A stretch of DNA of 42,091 bases from Pseudomonadota bacterium (GCA_022545455.1 JACZQZ010000008.1:1-42091); one strand, 5' to 3'; positions 23,614 to 32,986 are shown, numbered from the stretch's first letter. The notes: generated by a model not told the origin, from the sequence alone. Program-made: numbers and translations.

Positions 23614-24114
23614 CTACCGTCCGGGCTTGAGGATCAGATACCCCAGGCCGCCGGCGACGCCGAGTCCGGTGCTGCCCTCGAGCGCCAGGGGCTGCAAGGA
23701 GATGTTCTTGGCGCCGCCGCCGACGAGAGCGCCCGCGCCCGCGCCGACGCCGACCGTGACCGAGACCTTGCCGCCGACGTACGTGCCGGCCAGGGAGTGG
23801 GCGCCGGGGCGCGTGTCCGAGGTGCCGCCGAGCACCACGAAATGGGTGGTCTCGGTGCGGTTCCAGTTCAGATCGACGCCGAGGCCGATGCCGGTCTCGC
23901 CGGTGTAGGTCTCCTCGCCCTCGGCCGTCTTGAACACGCACCGCACGTCCACGGTCGAGTGGATCAACAGGTTGCGCCGCGTCCCTTCGACGCTGTTACA
24001 GCTCAGCACGCCGATCTCGATTCCGCCGCGGGCCATCGCGTCGGGAATGGGCAGCCCGAGCAGGAGCACGCCCGCCAGGACCATGCCCGGTGTAAGATGC
24101 TTGTAGGTGTTCAT
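23614..24114 (-). CDS. Exported DUF992 protein
   Basis: 166 residues. A signal peptide ends at about AMA (residue 28). The mature part follows the DUF992 pattern, a small beta-rich periplasmic protein: IGVLSCNSVEG, DVRCVF, GVDLNWN, SLAGTYVGGKVSVTVG and GGAKNISLQPLALEG. Two cysteines near the start of the mature protein could form a disulfide. ATG 24114 has a near-perfect AAAGGAGG upstream. The function is unknown. It lies 41 bases downstream of the lipoprotein gene at 24156 and is probably co-transcribed with it. Confidence 0.85.
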   Translation of the reverse strand: MNTYKHLTPGMVLAGVLLLGLPIPDAMARGGIEIGVLSCNSVEGTRRNLLIHSTVDVRCVFKTAEGEETYTGETGIGLGVDLNWNRTETTHFVVLGGTSDTRPGAHSLAGTYVGGKVSVTVGVGAGAGALVGGGAKNISLQPLALEGSTGLGVAGGLGYLILKPGR

Positions 24115-24155
24115 GTCGAATCCTCCTTTCCGGTGTTGCGCGTTCTCGGCGCCGG

Positions 24156-24644
24156 TTACTGGGTGATCTTCCAGGTGCCGTCGCCCTGCCTGCAGGCGGT
24201 CCCGTAGGCGTCCCTGTTCCGGCCGCCGACGGTGACGGTGGTCCGGTACTCGCGGCAGTTCCGGTCGTCGGCGGTCCGGTAGGTCCGCGTCGGGGTGAAG
24301 GTTCCCGAATGGCCGGAATCCGGATTGCGCCAGCGCACGGTCTCGCCGGTCCGGTTGTACTCGAGGGCGTTCCGGGCCGTGCGGTCGGCGCGCGCCCTGT
24401 CGGCCCTGTCCAGGGACCGGCCGACCTCGCCCCCGAGGTAGGCGCCGCCGAGGGCGCCGATGGCGATGGCGGCGAGCCGCCCCGTGCCGCCGCCGATCTG
24501 GGAGCCGGCCAGGGCCCCCAGGCCGGCGCCGAGGAGGGTGCCCAGGGACCGTTTCGGGTTGTTCTGCAGCTCGGCGCAGGCCGACAGCGAAAGGACGACC
24601 AGCGCCGCCGAGGTGATGCGTGTGATGTTCATGTTCCTGCTCAT
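24156..24644 (-). CDS. Outer-membrane lipoprotein-like surface protein with glycine zipper
   Basis: 162 residues. The lipobox LSAC puts the lipidated Cys at residue 23. Residues 35-75 are a glycine-zipper repeat (GTLLGAGLGALAGSQIGGGTG and more) that could insert into or lie along the outer membrane. The C-terminal domain has CREYRTTVTVGGRNRDAYGTACRQGDGTWKI split around a Cys pair, the pattern of the RT0821/Lpp0805 surface-protein family. ATG 24644 or ATG 24632 can be the start; the latter has AGGA close by. Function unknown. Confidence 0.75.
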   Translation of the reverse strand: MSRNMNITRITSAALVVLSLSACAELQNNPKRSLGTLLGAGLGALAGSQIGGGTGRLAAIAIGALGGAYLGGEVGRSLDRADRARADRTARNALEYNRTGETVRWRNPDSGHSGTFTPTRTYRTADDRNCREYRTTVTVGGRNRDAYGTACRQGDGTWKITQ

Positions 24645-24998
24645 TTACCGGGTGTGGTTCGCCGACCAGGGATATTTCGTGTCCCTGTGGCCATCGACGC
24701 CAGCTTCGCCGGGCAAAATGGAAATTCAAAGTTTTTGCGGTTCCGACGGCGCCGGGTGTGCCGCGTCGACTGCTTGACGCCCATTAGGCGGCGGTGCAGG
24801 TCACGTTTCCGTCCGATCGCGCCGCCCCCGAACGGCCATACCGGAAGCGCGGCCCCGGTGAGCCATCGGTCCGGATACCGCCGGGTGGGATTTGTGGTCT
24901 CGGCCCACCGAACACGCTATATTTGACAAAACCCGTGCGCAGGAGCCGGCCGAATTGAGACCGGCGCGGAAGGTTCGGCATAGGGAGGTGTCGCACTC
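24645..24998. other. 354-bp intergenic region upstream of the AsmA-like gene
   Basis: Divergent spacer between the lipoprotein gene (minus) and the AsmA-like gene (plus). The part near 24918-24932 is A+T-rich and contains TTGACA (24923-24928), but no -10 box stands at the right distance on the plus strand. I see no convincing gene, repeat or terminator in it. Confidence 0.5.
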
Positions 24999-27900
24999 AT
25001 GAAAAAGGTTGGACTCGTCCTCGTTGGCTTGGTCGTGCTTTTGGTCGCCGCCGTCCTGGTGGCCCCGCGGCTGATCGACTGGAACGGCTACAAGCCGGAG
25101 ATCGCGCAGGCGGTCAAGGAGGCGACCGGGCGCACCCTGGTCATCGGCGGCGATATCGAGGTGTCGATCTTTCCCGGGATCTCCTTCGGACTGAGCGACG
25201 TCAGCCTGTCCAACGCCGAGGGCGCGGCCGAGGCCCGGATGTTCACCCTGGAAAGCGTGCGCGGAAAGCTCGCGCTCCTGCCGCTGATCGCCCGTGAGGT
25301 GATCGTCGAAGAGCTGGTGATCCGGGCGCCGGTCCTTCACCTCGCGGTCGACGAGAACGGCCGGCCCAACTGGGTCTTCGCGGGCGCCACGCCGGCGCCG
25401 GCGGAAGCGGAGACGCAGACGCCGGGGGACGAGGGCCTGCCGATTTCCGGCCTCACGCTGGGTGACGTGCGTGTGGAAGAGGGGCTGGTCACCTTTCGCG
25501 ACGCGCGCACCGGCCAGGAGGTGGTGGCCAAGGCGATCACCCTGAAAGCGGCCCTCACGGAACTTTCCGCCCCCTTCACCCTGGACGGCAGCCTGACCCT
25601 CAACGGGGAGCCGGTGACGCTCAAGGTTTCGCTGGATTCACCGGGCGGCCTCCTGGGCGGCGGCCGCGCCGCCCTGGAGACCACACTCGAGGCGCCGCGA
25701 CTCAAACTGAGCTACGGCGGCGGCCTGCGGCAAAAGCCGGTGCCGGCCCTGGACGGCACCTTCGATCTCTCCATTCCCTCGGTGGGCAAGTTGGCGGCGT
25801 GGCTGAAACGGCCGCTCGAGGCCGGCCGGCCGGACCCGGGGCCGCTCAAGGTTCATGCGGTCTTCGAGGGCCAGGGAGCCAGGATAACGCTCAAGGAAGC
25901 GACGATCGAAGGCGCGGGGCTTCGGGCCAAGGCGACCGGCGGCTTCGACGGCACCGGCGGGATCAGGCGCGTGACCTTCAATCTCGAGGCCGGCGTGCTC
26001 GACCTCGACCGCTATCTGCCGCCGCCGGCGGAAACGGCGGTGGCCGCGGAACCCGGGGCGAAACGGCCGGAAAAGAAAGGAAAGCGCGATCCCTTCGCCG
26101 CGATCCCCGACGCGCCCTTCGACCTTGCCCCGCTCAAACAGACCGAAGCGGAGATCAAGATCGCCATCGGCGGCGTCAAGGCGATGGGCTACCGGGTGGG
26201 CAAGGTCGGGCTTAGCGTCAGCCTGCGGAACGGCGTGCTCGCCGCCGAAGTGAACGAGCTTCGGCTCTATGGCGGCAACGTGACCGGGAAGCTCAGGCTC
26301 GACGGCTCGGGCGACACCCTGGGCGCCGACACCACCTTCGTCGTCGACAAGGTGAACGTGGGCGCCCTGGCCCGCGCCGCCCAGGGCGGCCAGGCCAAGG
26401 TGGCCGGTATCGCGTCCGGCCGGCTGCAGGCCAAGGGCAGGGGCAAGAGCCCGCGGGCGCTGGTGCAGAGCCTGGTGGCGGCCGCTTCGCTGTCCCTCGG
26501 CGGTATCGACGTGAAGGACGCGCCGGGCGCCCTCACCAAGCTCGATCTCACGTTCGATCTTCCCGGCGTCGAGGCGAACCCGAGCATCAAGGGCAACCTG
26601 GTCTACAACAAAGAGCCGGTCGCCTTCTCCCTCACCCTCGACCCATTGGCGAAGGTGCTGTCCGGCGTACGCTTCACGACCAAGCTGGCCGTCCGGTCCA
26701 AACGGCTGAAGCTGAGCTACGACGGCGCGGTCCAGACCGAACCGGTGCCGGGCCTGGACGGCCGCTTCACGCTCGACGTGCCGTCGGTCGGCAAGCTGCT
26801 GGCGTGGCTCGAAAATCCCTTGCCCAAGGGCCAGCCCGATCCGGGCCCGCTCACGGTCATTGCGGTCCTCAGCGCCGACGGACCGAAGGTCACCCTCAAG
26901 GAGGCGACCATCAAAGGCAGGGCGCTCAACGCCAAGGCCAGCGGCAGCTTCGACGGCTCGGGCGAGATCGCCAGGATCGTGCTCAATCTCGAGGCCGGCG
27001 TGCTCGACCTCGACCGCTACCTGCCGCCGCCGGCCAGGGCGGCCAAGGACGACAAGCCGGCGGCCCGGGCCGCGCCGGCGGGCAATCCGCTGGCGGCCCT
27101 GCCCGACGAGCCGTTCGATCTGACGCCGCTCCGCAAGACCGAGGCGACCGTCTCGGTACGGCTCGGCGGGCTCAAGGCCATGGGCTACAAGCTCGGCAGG
27201 ACGGTGCTTACGGCCACTCTCAAGGGCGCCGTGCTCGATGCGACCCTCGAGGAACTTCGGCTCTACGGCGGTACCGTAACCGGCACCGTCAGGCTCGATG
27301 GCGCGGGCGCCGTGCTCGGAGTCGATACGGCGCTCACCATCGACAAGGTCGACATCGGGGCGCTGGCCCGGGCCGCCGAGGGCGCGGCCGCCAAGGTAAC
27401 GGGCGTCGCCTCGGCAACCCTGCACGCCAAGGGCCGCGGCAGGAGCCCGCGGGCGCTCGCCGAAAGCCTGGCCGCCAAGGCCGATCTCAGGCTGGGCGGC
27501 ATCGACCTCAAGGACGCGGGCGGGGGCACGGTATCGGAAGCCACGCTCACCTTCGACATGCCAGGCTTCGACCGGCCGACGACGGTCAAGGGCAGCATCA
27601 CCTACAACAAGGAGACGGTATCCCTCGACGTCGGGCTGGCGCCTTTGAAACAGGTGCTCTCGGGTCAGGCCTTCGATCTGACGGCGGCCGTTGCCTCCAA
27701 TCTGCTCAACGCGCGGTATGGCGGAAAGGTGCAAACCGAGCCGGCGCCGGGGCTTGACGGCCGTTTCGATCTCGACGTGCCGTCGGTCGGCAGGCTGGCG
27801 GCCTGGCTGGGCCGGCCCTTGGACCCGGCGCAGCCCGATCCCGGGCCGCTCAAAGTCACGGCGCTGATGAGCGCCGACGGCGCCAAGGTGGTCCTCAAGG

Positions 27901-29150
27901 AGGCGACGATCGACGGCAAGGCGCTCGAGGTCAGGGCGACGGCGCGGGTCGATACCTCGCGGGCGGTCACGCGCTTCGATGCGACCGTCGACATCATCGA
28001 GGCCGATCTGAACGCCTACCTGCCGCCGCAAAAGGAGGGACAGAAAAAAGCAGCCGCCCCTGCCGGCCCGGCGGGACCCCCGGGCTGGAGCGAAGACCCG
28101 ATCGACGTGTCGGCGCTGCGCCAGGCGGACGGACAAGTGAAAGTGAAGATCGGCCGCGTGCGCTACGGCGAGCTCGACATCGAAAACGGCGCCGCGACGC
28201 TGACGCTGACCAAGGGGGTGCTGAAGGCCGTCGTCGAGAAGCTGCAGATGGCCGGCGGCGTCATCGATTTAGGCGCCACCGTCGATGGCTCGCAAAAAGC
28301 CCTGGCCATCGACTACCGGGTGAACGTGACCGGCGTGCAGGCGCGTCCTGTCTTGAAGACCTTCGCCGGCAGCGACCGCCTGAGCGGCACCGTCGACTTC
28401 CAGACGGCGGGTCGGGCGAAAGGGGCGAACCAAAAGCAATTGGTCGAAACCCTGAACGGCCAGGGACGCTTCGAGTTCAGGAATGGCGCGATCCACGGCA
28501 TCAACATCGCCTCGGCTCTGCGCAAGGCGAAGACCCTGGGCTTCGGCGAGTCGGGCGAACAGAAAACCGACTTCGCGGAACTCTCCGGCAGCTTCACCAT
28601 TCGCAACGGCGTGCTCGAGAACCGCGATCTCAAGATGCTTGCCCCGCTGGTCCGCCTGACGGGTAGCGGGCTCGTGCCGATGCCGCCGCGCGCGGTCGAC
28701 TACAGGGCGGTGGCCAAGCTGGTCGCCTCGCTCAAGGGTCAGGGCGGCGAGGATGCGTTGGCCGGCCTGTCGATCCCGGTCACGGTCAGGGGATCCTGGG
28801 ACAAGCCGGAGATCGGCGTCGACTGGAAGAGCGTCTTCACCGAGGCCGCCCTGGACCCGAAGCGGCTTACCAACATGCCGGACGACCTGCGGAATTTCGG
28901 CACCAGCCTGGGGGTCAAGCTGCCGATTCCCGGTTTGCCCACGGGCACGGCCGAGACCGGCGGAACGGGCGGCATCCTGGGCAGCGTGCTCAAGATGATC
29001 CCCGGCCTGTCCGGCGGCCAGCCGCCGCAACAGGAACCGCCCCAGGCGCAGCCCCAACAGGAGACACCGCCACCGCCGCCGCCGCAAAAGGAGCAAGCGC
29101 CCAGCCTGTTCAGCCCGCTCGAAAGCCTGAAAGGGCTGTTCGGGAACTAG
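24999..29150 (+). CDS. AsmA-like envelope protein with three 335-residue repeats
   Basis: 1383 residues. An N-terminal membrane helix (VGLVLVGLVVLLVAAVLVAP) is followed by the AsmA N-terminal pattern LIDWNGYKPEIAQAVKEATG and a C-terminal AsmA_2-type region (about 1060-1300). Between them three copies of a module start at about nt 25707, 26712 and 27711, each with a Y-GG-x-x-PVPxLDGxF stretch, a VPSVGKLxAWL helix, a PDPGPLKV stretch and a DLDRYLPPPA stretch (DLNAYLPPQ in the third). The last 60 residues are Pro/Gln-rich. Proteins of this family build long beta-groove bridges across the periplasm for phospholipid transport or outer-membrane upkeep. Start ATG 24999 follows GGGAGGTG. Monocistronic as far as I can see. 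Confidence 0.88.
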   Translation: MKKVGLVLVGLVVLLVAAVLVAPRLIDWNGYKPEIAQAVKEATGRTLVIGGDIEVSIFPGISFGLSDVSLSNAEGAAEARMFTLESVRGKLALLPLIAREVIVEELVIRAPVLHLAVDENGRPNWVFAGATPAPAEAETQTPGDEGLPISGLTLGDVRVEEGLVTFRDARTGQEVVAKAITLKAALTELSAPFTLDGSLTLNGEPVTLKVSLDSPGGLLGGGRAALETTLEAPRLKLSYGGGLRQKPVPALDGTFDLSIPSVGKLAAWLKRPLEAGRPDPGPLKVHAVFEGQGARITLKEATIEGAGLRAKATGGFDGTGGIRRVTFNLEAGVLDLDRYLPPPAETAVAAEPGAKRPEKKGKRDPFAAIPDAPFDLAPLKQTEAEIKIAIGGVKAMGYRVGKVGLSVSLRNGVLAAEVNELRLYGGNVTGKLRLDGSGDTLGADTTFVVDKVNVGALARAAQGGQAKVAGIASGRLQAKGRGKSPRALVQSLVAAASLSLGGIDVKDAPGALTKLDLTFDLPGVEANPSIKGNLVYNKEPVAFSLTLDPLAKVLSGVRFTTKLAVRSKRLKLSYDGAVQTEPVPGLDGRFTLDVPSVGKLLAWLENPLPKGQPDPGPLTVIAVLSADGPKVTLKEATIKGRALNAKASGSFDGSGEIARIVLNLEAGVLDLDRYLPPPARAAKDDKPAARAAPAGNPLAALPDEPFDLTPLRKTEATVSVRLGGLKAMGYKLGRTVLTATLKGAVLDATLEELRLYGGTVTGTVRLDGAGAVLGVDTALTIDKVDIGALARAAEGAAAKVTGVASATLHAKGRGRSPRALAESLAAKADLRLGGIDLKDAGGGTVSEATLTFDMPGFDRPTTVKGSITYNKETVSLDVGLAPLKQVLSGQAFDLTAAVASNLLNARYGGKVQTEPAPGLDGRFDLDVPSVGRLAAWLGRPLDPAQPDPGPLKVTALMSADGAKVVLKEATIDGKALEVRATARVDTSRAVTRFDATVDIIEADLNAYLPPQKEGQKKAAAPAGPAGPPGWSEDPIDVSALRQADGQVKVKIGRVRYGELDIENGAATLTLTKGVLKAVVEKLQMAGGVIDLGATVDGSQKALAIDYRVNVTGVQARPVLKTFAGSDRLSGTVDFQTAGRAKGANQKQLVETLNGQGRFEFRNGAIHGINIASALRKAKTLGFGESGEQKTDFAELSGSFTIRNGVLENRDLKMLAPLVRLTGSGLVPMPPRAVDYRAVAKLVASLKGQGGEDALAGLSIPVTVRGSWDKPEIGVDWKSVFTEAALDPKRLTNMPDDLRNFGTSLGVKLPIPGLPTGTAETGGTGGILGSVLKMIPGLSGGQPPQQEPPQAQPQQETPPPPPPQKEQAPSLFSPLESLKGLFGN

Positions 29151-29173
29151 TGGTCTGCATCAGCTAAAGTGCA
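29147..29173 (+). repeat. 27-nt dispersed repeat, copy B
   Basis: Begins CTAGTGGTCTG and matches positions 146-172 (minus strand) at 24 of 27 bases. It begins inside the stop codon of the AsmA-like gene. Unlike copy A it can form a 6-bp stem, TCTGCA (29154-29159) with TGCAGA (29170-29175). Confidence 0.6.
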
Positions 29174-29277
29174 GATGAATTGGCCGCGACCGTTTGCCGG
29201 ACCGGAGGCCCGCGGGCCGGCCTGCGCGCGGCGTCGGTGCGCTCTTTGGGGCCCCGGCGGAGGGCCGGCGGCGCCGA

Positions 29278-30147
29278 CTAATTTCCGCCGTGGGCGGCGC
29301 GCACGCCCGTGGCCACGCGGGCCTCGCAATGGCGGGCCAGCGCCTTGCGGTCGGCGAATGCGGACGCGCGCACCGGCTCGTGGAACGTCACCTCGACCAC
29401 CGCGCCGCGCAGCCCGAACACGCGTACGAGGTGGCCGAACAGGGTCGCCTCCCCGTACCAGGCGTAGCATGCCTCCAGGCCGCCGGTGAGCGGCCGCCCG
29501 TCCGCGTAGCGTGGATAGGCGACGGAGACGGGCTGGATCCAGATGTCGCGGCCCAGGCGCCGGGGCTGCACGATCTCGAAAAGGGTGCTCTTGAAGGGGA
29601 GCACCCGCCGGCCGTCCGAGCTGGTGCCTTCGGGGAAGATGATCACCGACTCGCCCATGGCCAGCCGGTGGCGCAGCTCGGTGTTGTCCACCGAGGCCCG
29701 GGTCGCCGTCCGCTCGATGAAGATGGTCCGCTGAAGTTTGGCCAAGGGCCCGATCACCGGCCAGCGGACGACCTCGGCCTTGGCGACAAAAAGCGCGTCA
29801 AGAAACCCGCCCAGGACCACAACGTCCAGATAGGAGACGTGGTTGGCCGCGTACAGGACCGGGCCTTCGCCCACCGGGTGTCCACGCACACGCACCTTCA
29901 ACGCGCACAGCCGGGAACATCCCCGGTACCACGACCGCGCGACGGCGCTCCGGACGGGGCGGCTTAACGGTGCCGCGAAAAGGTACGGCGCCAGCAGGAT
30001 CACCGTCATGACGGCGAAGGCGGCGCAGCGGACGATGGCGCGAAGCGGCGAGACGCTTAGTGGAGCCGCTTCACCGGGGCAACGCCGCCGGGCCGGTAGC
30101 GGCGCCGGTATTTGTCCGTCAGCCGGTCTGTCTTCACCAGTACACAT
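29278..30147 (-). CDS. olsA: 1-acyl-glycerol-3-phosphate-type acyltransferase, probable OlsA
   Basis: 289 residues, PlsC family. Motif I is NHVSYLD (His103-x4-Asp108), motif III FPEGTSSDG (171-176) and a membrane helix lies at about 44-60. Paired with OlsB it should O-acylate lyso-ornithine lipid to ornithine lipid at the inner membrane; on its own it could also acylate lysophosphatidate. ATG 30147 overlaps the olsB coding end by about 90 bases; no better downstream start codon exists before the helix except ATG 30009 (Met47). Convergent with the AsmA-like gene. Confidence 0.8.
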   Translation of the reverse strand: MCTGEDRPADGQIPAPLPARRRCPGEAAPLSVSPLRAIVRCAAFAVMTVILLAPYLFAAPLSRPVRSAVARSWYRGCSRLCALKVRVRGHPVGEGPVLYAANHVSYLDVVVLGGFLDALFVAKAEVVRWPVIGPLAKLQRTIFIERTATRASVDNTELRHRLAMGESVIIFPEGTSSDGRRVLPFKSTLFEIVQPRRLGRDIWIQPVSVAYPRYADGRPLTGGLEACYAWYGEATLFGHLVRVFGLRGAVVEVTFHEPVRASAFADRKALARHCEARVATGVRAAHGGN

Positions 30148-30923
30148 ACGTCCACCGTATTGAACTGCCTGTCGATTACCGCCCCGTCGCCGACGAAACC
30201 GCCGAGCCGCATGTAGCCCTTCATCAGCGGCGGCAGCGCGGCCATCCCGATGTCGTCACCGACCACGGCCCGCGGCAGGAAACGCATGTCCACGTAACGG
30301 TGGCCGAGCGCCCGCGGGCGGAAGCTCTCCGGTGCCAGGTGGCGGTGATAGAGGTATGAGAGGGCGACGGCGAACCGTGTGGGGTCGGTTCCCGTAAAGC
30401 TCCCGCAGCCGAACAGCATCTCCACGTCGAACGCGCCCACGTACTCCGAAATTCCCCGCCACAGGAGCTGCATCACCGCGCCCTGGCGGTAGTCCCGGTG
30501 CACGCAGGACCGCCCCACCTCGGCCACCTCGCCCGGATAGCGGAGGAGCGGCGCCACGTCGTACTCCTGGGCCACGTAGAAGCCCTCGTGCGCCGTCGCC
30601 ACGGAGCGCCGCATCAGCCGGTAGGTGCCGACCACCGAGGGGTTGGCGCCGATGCGCGCGCGGTCGATGACCACGAGATGGTCGCAGTACGCATCGAATT
30701 TGTCGACGTCGCGCGCCCGCCGTTTCATCAGCGGCGTCGGCCGGGCCTCCAACTCCTCGTAGAAAACCCGATACCGGAGCGCCTGGGCCGCGTCGATTTC
30801 GGCCGCCGACTCCGCGAGGCGGACCTCGAGGGTCTCCAAAGCCAGAACCACCATATCCTCCGGTCTCCGTTGCGGTGACAACCCGACAGGCACCGACCGT
30901 AAAACCGGGGTTTGGAATTCCAT
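30057..30923 (-). CDS. olsB: L-ornithine N-alpha-acyltransferase, probable OlsB
   Basis: 288 residues, GNAT-like acyl-ACP-dependent acyltransferase. Recognised from LEVRLAESAAEIDAAQALRY near residue 35, RVFYEEL, DVDKFDAYCDHLVVID, VEVGRSCVHRDYR-like centre (EVGRSCVHRDYRQG) and FGCGSFTGTDP. OlsB makes lyso-ornithine lipid from ornithine and a 3-hydroxy fatty acyl-ACP, giving phosphate-free membrane lipid. Several starts are possible: ATG 30935, ATG 30923 and ATG 30854 (closest to a GGAGG site). It overlaps olsA, the usual olsB-olsA order. Confidence 0.82.
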   Translation of the reverse strand: MEFQTPVLRSVPVGLSPQRRPEDMVVLALETLEVRLAESAAEIDAAQALRYRVFYEELEARPTPLMKRRARDVDKFDAYCDHLVVIDRARIGANPSVVGTYRLMRRSVATAHEGFYVAQEYDVAPLLRYPGEVAEVGRSCVHRDYRQGAVMQLLWRGISEYVGAFDVEMLFGCGSFTGTDPTRFAVALSYLYHRHLAPESFRPRALGHRYVDMRFLPRAVVGDDIGMAALPPLMKGYMRLGGFVGDGAVIDRQFNTVDVCVLVKTDRLTDKYRRRYRPGGVAPVKRLH

Positions 30924-31102
30924 AGGGCTGCGCATTTCCAAGCGCCCGGGGGTGCGCGTCAGTTGCGCAACGCCGCCGCCGGGTGGTGGCAGTCCAAAAA
31001 TTTTGTATTTCCACCCCACCGTTCCACGGTCGGGGCCCAGACGACCCGGAGGACCCGGCAACCGGGTGGCGAGCGCATCACCCCAAGGGAGGCGGCTGAT
31101 CC

Positions 31103-31957
31103 ATGGCACGACTGGCGATGAAGCGGCCATTGTATTTGGGATTATTGCTGATTGGCCTTGCCGGCTGCGCCGGCATGGCCACCCGCGGGCTCGCGCAAAG
31201 CCTTTCCCAGGCCATCGTCAACCATGACGACCCGGCGACGGTTAAGGCCGGGGCGCCGGCCTACCTGCTGTTGCTCGACGGCTTCATCGACGAGTCCCCC
31301 GACGATCCGGATTTGCTGATCGCCGGCGCCCGGTTGAACGGGGTCTACGCGACCGTTTTCGTCGAGGACCCGGAGCGCGCCCGGCACCTGTCGGGCAAGG
31401 CGCGGGCCTACGCGGGCCGCGCCCTGTGCCTGCGCCATCCGCCGATGTGCGCCCAGGATCGGCGGCATTTCGATGAATTCGCGCCGCTGCTCGCCGCCAT
31501 GACCGAGGCCGACGTTCCCGCCCTCTACACCTATGCCACCGTCTGGGCCGGTTGGATACAGACGCGCAGCGGCGATTGGGACGCAATCGCGGACCTGCCC
31601 AGGGTCGAGGCCATGTTGGAAAGGGTGGTGGCCCTCGACGAGGGCTACGACCGTGGACAGGCCCACCTGTACCTGGGAGTGATGCGCACCCTGCTGCCAC
31701 CGGCCCTGGGCGGCCGGCCCAGGGAAGGCCGGGCGCACTTCGAGCGCGCCATCGCGCTTTCTAAGGGTCGCAACCTCATGGCCAAGGTGGAGTTCGCCAG
31801 ACGCTACGCCCGGCTGGTGTTTGACCAGGCCATGCACGACCGCCTGCTGCGCGAGGTGCTGGAGGCCGATCCCCGCGAACCGGGGCTGACCCTGAGCAAT
31901 ACCCTGGCCCGCCAACAGGCACGGCAACTGCTGGCAACGTCCGAAGACTATTTTTAG
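31103..31957 (+). CDS. TatT-type lipoprotein of a TRAP transporter (TPR-like)
   Basis: 284 residues. The lipobox LAGC gives Cys22 as the lipid-bearing residue. The rest is all alpha-helical with TPR-like packing: SQAIVNHDDP, GAPAYLLLLDGFIDESPDDPDLL, KARAYAGRALCLRHP, and a late repeat REGRAHFERAIALSKGRN. This matches the TRAP transporter TatT family, in which a trimeric periplasmic lipoprotein docks the TRAP binding protein and may hand over hydrophobic ligand. The TRAP genes follow directly (9 bases to the binding protein). Start ATG 31103 is behind GGGAGGCGG. Confidence 0.85.
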   Translation: MARLAMKRPLYLGLLLIGLAGCAGMATRGLAQSLSQAIVNHDDPATVKAGAPAYLLLLDGFIDESPDDPDLLIAGARLNGVYATVFVEDPERARHLSGKARAYAGRALCLRHPPMCAQDRRHFDEFAPLLAAMTEADVPALYTYATVWAGWIQTRSGDWDAIADLPRVEAMLERVVALDEGYDRGQAHLYLGVMRTLLPPALGGRPREGRAHFERAIALSKGRNLMAKVEFARRYARLVFDQAMHDRLLREVLEADPREPGLTLSNTLARQQARQLLATSEDYF

Positions 31958-31966
31958 GAGCGAATC

Positions 31967-32986
31967 ATGTCGCGGAACCGAATGGCCCTCTTCGTCCTCA
32001 TCGCGTGCGTCTTGGGCGCGCTCCCTTACGGCGCCGGCGCCCAAACGTTGAAGATCGCAGCCGTCGTCCCGGATGGAACGGGCTGGATGCGGGAGATGCG
32101 CAACAGCGCCAAGGAGATAGCCACCCGCACCGAGGGTCGGGTGAGATTCAAGTTCTATCCGGGCGGCGTCATGGGCAACGACAAGAACGTCCTGCGCAAG
32201 ATCCGCATCGGCCAGCTTCACGGCGGCGCCATGACCGCCAGTGGATTGACCGCGATATACCGCGATGCGGTGATCTACAACCTGCCGTTCATCTTCTGGT
32301 CTTATGCCGAGGTCGATTACGTGCGCAAGCACATGGACCCGCTCATCATCGACGCCCTGAGAGAGCGCGGTTTTATCAGCTTCGGACTGGTGGAGGCCGG
32401 ATTTTCGTACTTCATGTCCCGGCAGCCGATCCGCACCGTGGACGATTTGCGAAAACGCAAGGTGTGGGTCCCCGACGATGAGGAGGTCGGCCGCACCGTA
32501 TTCAAGGCGCTCGACGTCTTTCCCGTTCCCCTGCCGCTGACCGATGTGCTCACGGCCCTGCAGACCGGGCTCGTCGATACGGTTCCCAACTCTCCGGTCG
32601 GCCACATCACCTTCCAGTGGCATAGGCGGGTGAAGTACTTCACCGACATCCCGCTCATTTACCTTTACGGATCGCTGGTTATCCAACGCCGGGCGTTCGA
32701 ACGGCTGAGGAGCGAAGACCAAGCCGTCGTCCACGAAGTCCTGGCGGTGGCGTCGGGCAGGATCGACCGCCGGAACCGCGAGGCCAATCACCGGGCGCGG
32801 ATGGCCTTGCGGCGTCAAGGCATCGTCTTTGTCGAGCCAGCGGATGAGGACCTGCAGAAGTGGAAAAACGTGATTGCCGATTCGGTTGGCGGCCTCAGTC
32901 GGAAAGGAATTTTTAGCGCCGGGATTCTGACAACGCTCCAGGGCCATCTGGATGACTACCGACGCATCGCCCTCAAATCCAAATAA
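31967..32986 (+). CDS. dctP: TRAP transporter substrate-binding protein (DctP/TatP family)
   Basis: 339 residues. Signal peptide cut near GAGA-Q (residue 25). DctP-fold landmarks are KIAAVVPDGTGW at the start of the mature protein, FKFYPGGVMGNDK, RIGQLHGGAMTASG, IYNLPFIFWSYAEVD and DVLTALQTGLVDTVPNSP. The usual conserved carboxylate-binding Arg (helix after the FxxPGGxxG region and in RKVWVPDDEEVGRTVFKALD) seems present, but specificity cannot be read. Organic acids and sulfonates are carried by such systems. Start ATG 31967 has AGGAG upstream. Its end overlaps dctQ by 35 bases. Confidence 0.9.
   Translation: MSRNRMALFVLIACVLGALPYGAGAQTLKIAAVVPDGTGWMREMRNSAKEIATRTEGRVRFKFYPGGVMGNDKNVLRKIRIGQLHGGAMTASGLTAIYRDAVIYNLPFIFWSYAEVDYVRKHMDPLIIDALRERGFISFGLVEAGFSYFMSRQPIRTVDDLRKRKVWVPDDEEVGRTVFKALDVFPVPLPLTDVLTALQTGLVDTVPNSPVGHITFQWHRRVKYFTDIPLIYLYGSLVIQRRAFERLRSEDQAVVHEVLAVASGRIDRRNREANHRARMALRRQGIVFVEPADEDLQKWKNVIADSVGGLSRKGIFSAGILTTLQGHLDDYRRIALKSK

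Noticed and set aside
24923-24928. TTGACA before the AsmA-like gene as a promoter
   Set aside because: No acceptable -10 hexamer at 15-19 bases on the plus strand.
25638-28136. An 832-codon minus-strand open frame inside the AsmA-like gene
   Set aside because: Antisense shadow of repeated, G+C-rich coding DNA; no recognisable domain and composition is Arg/His/Gly-rich.
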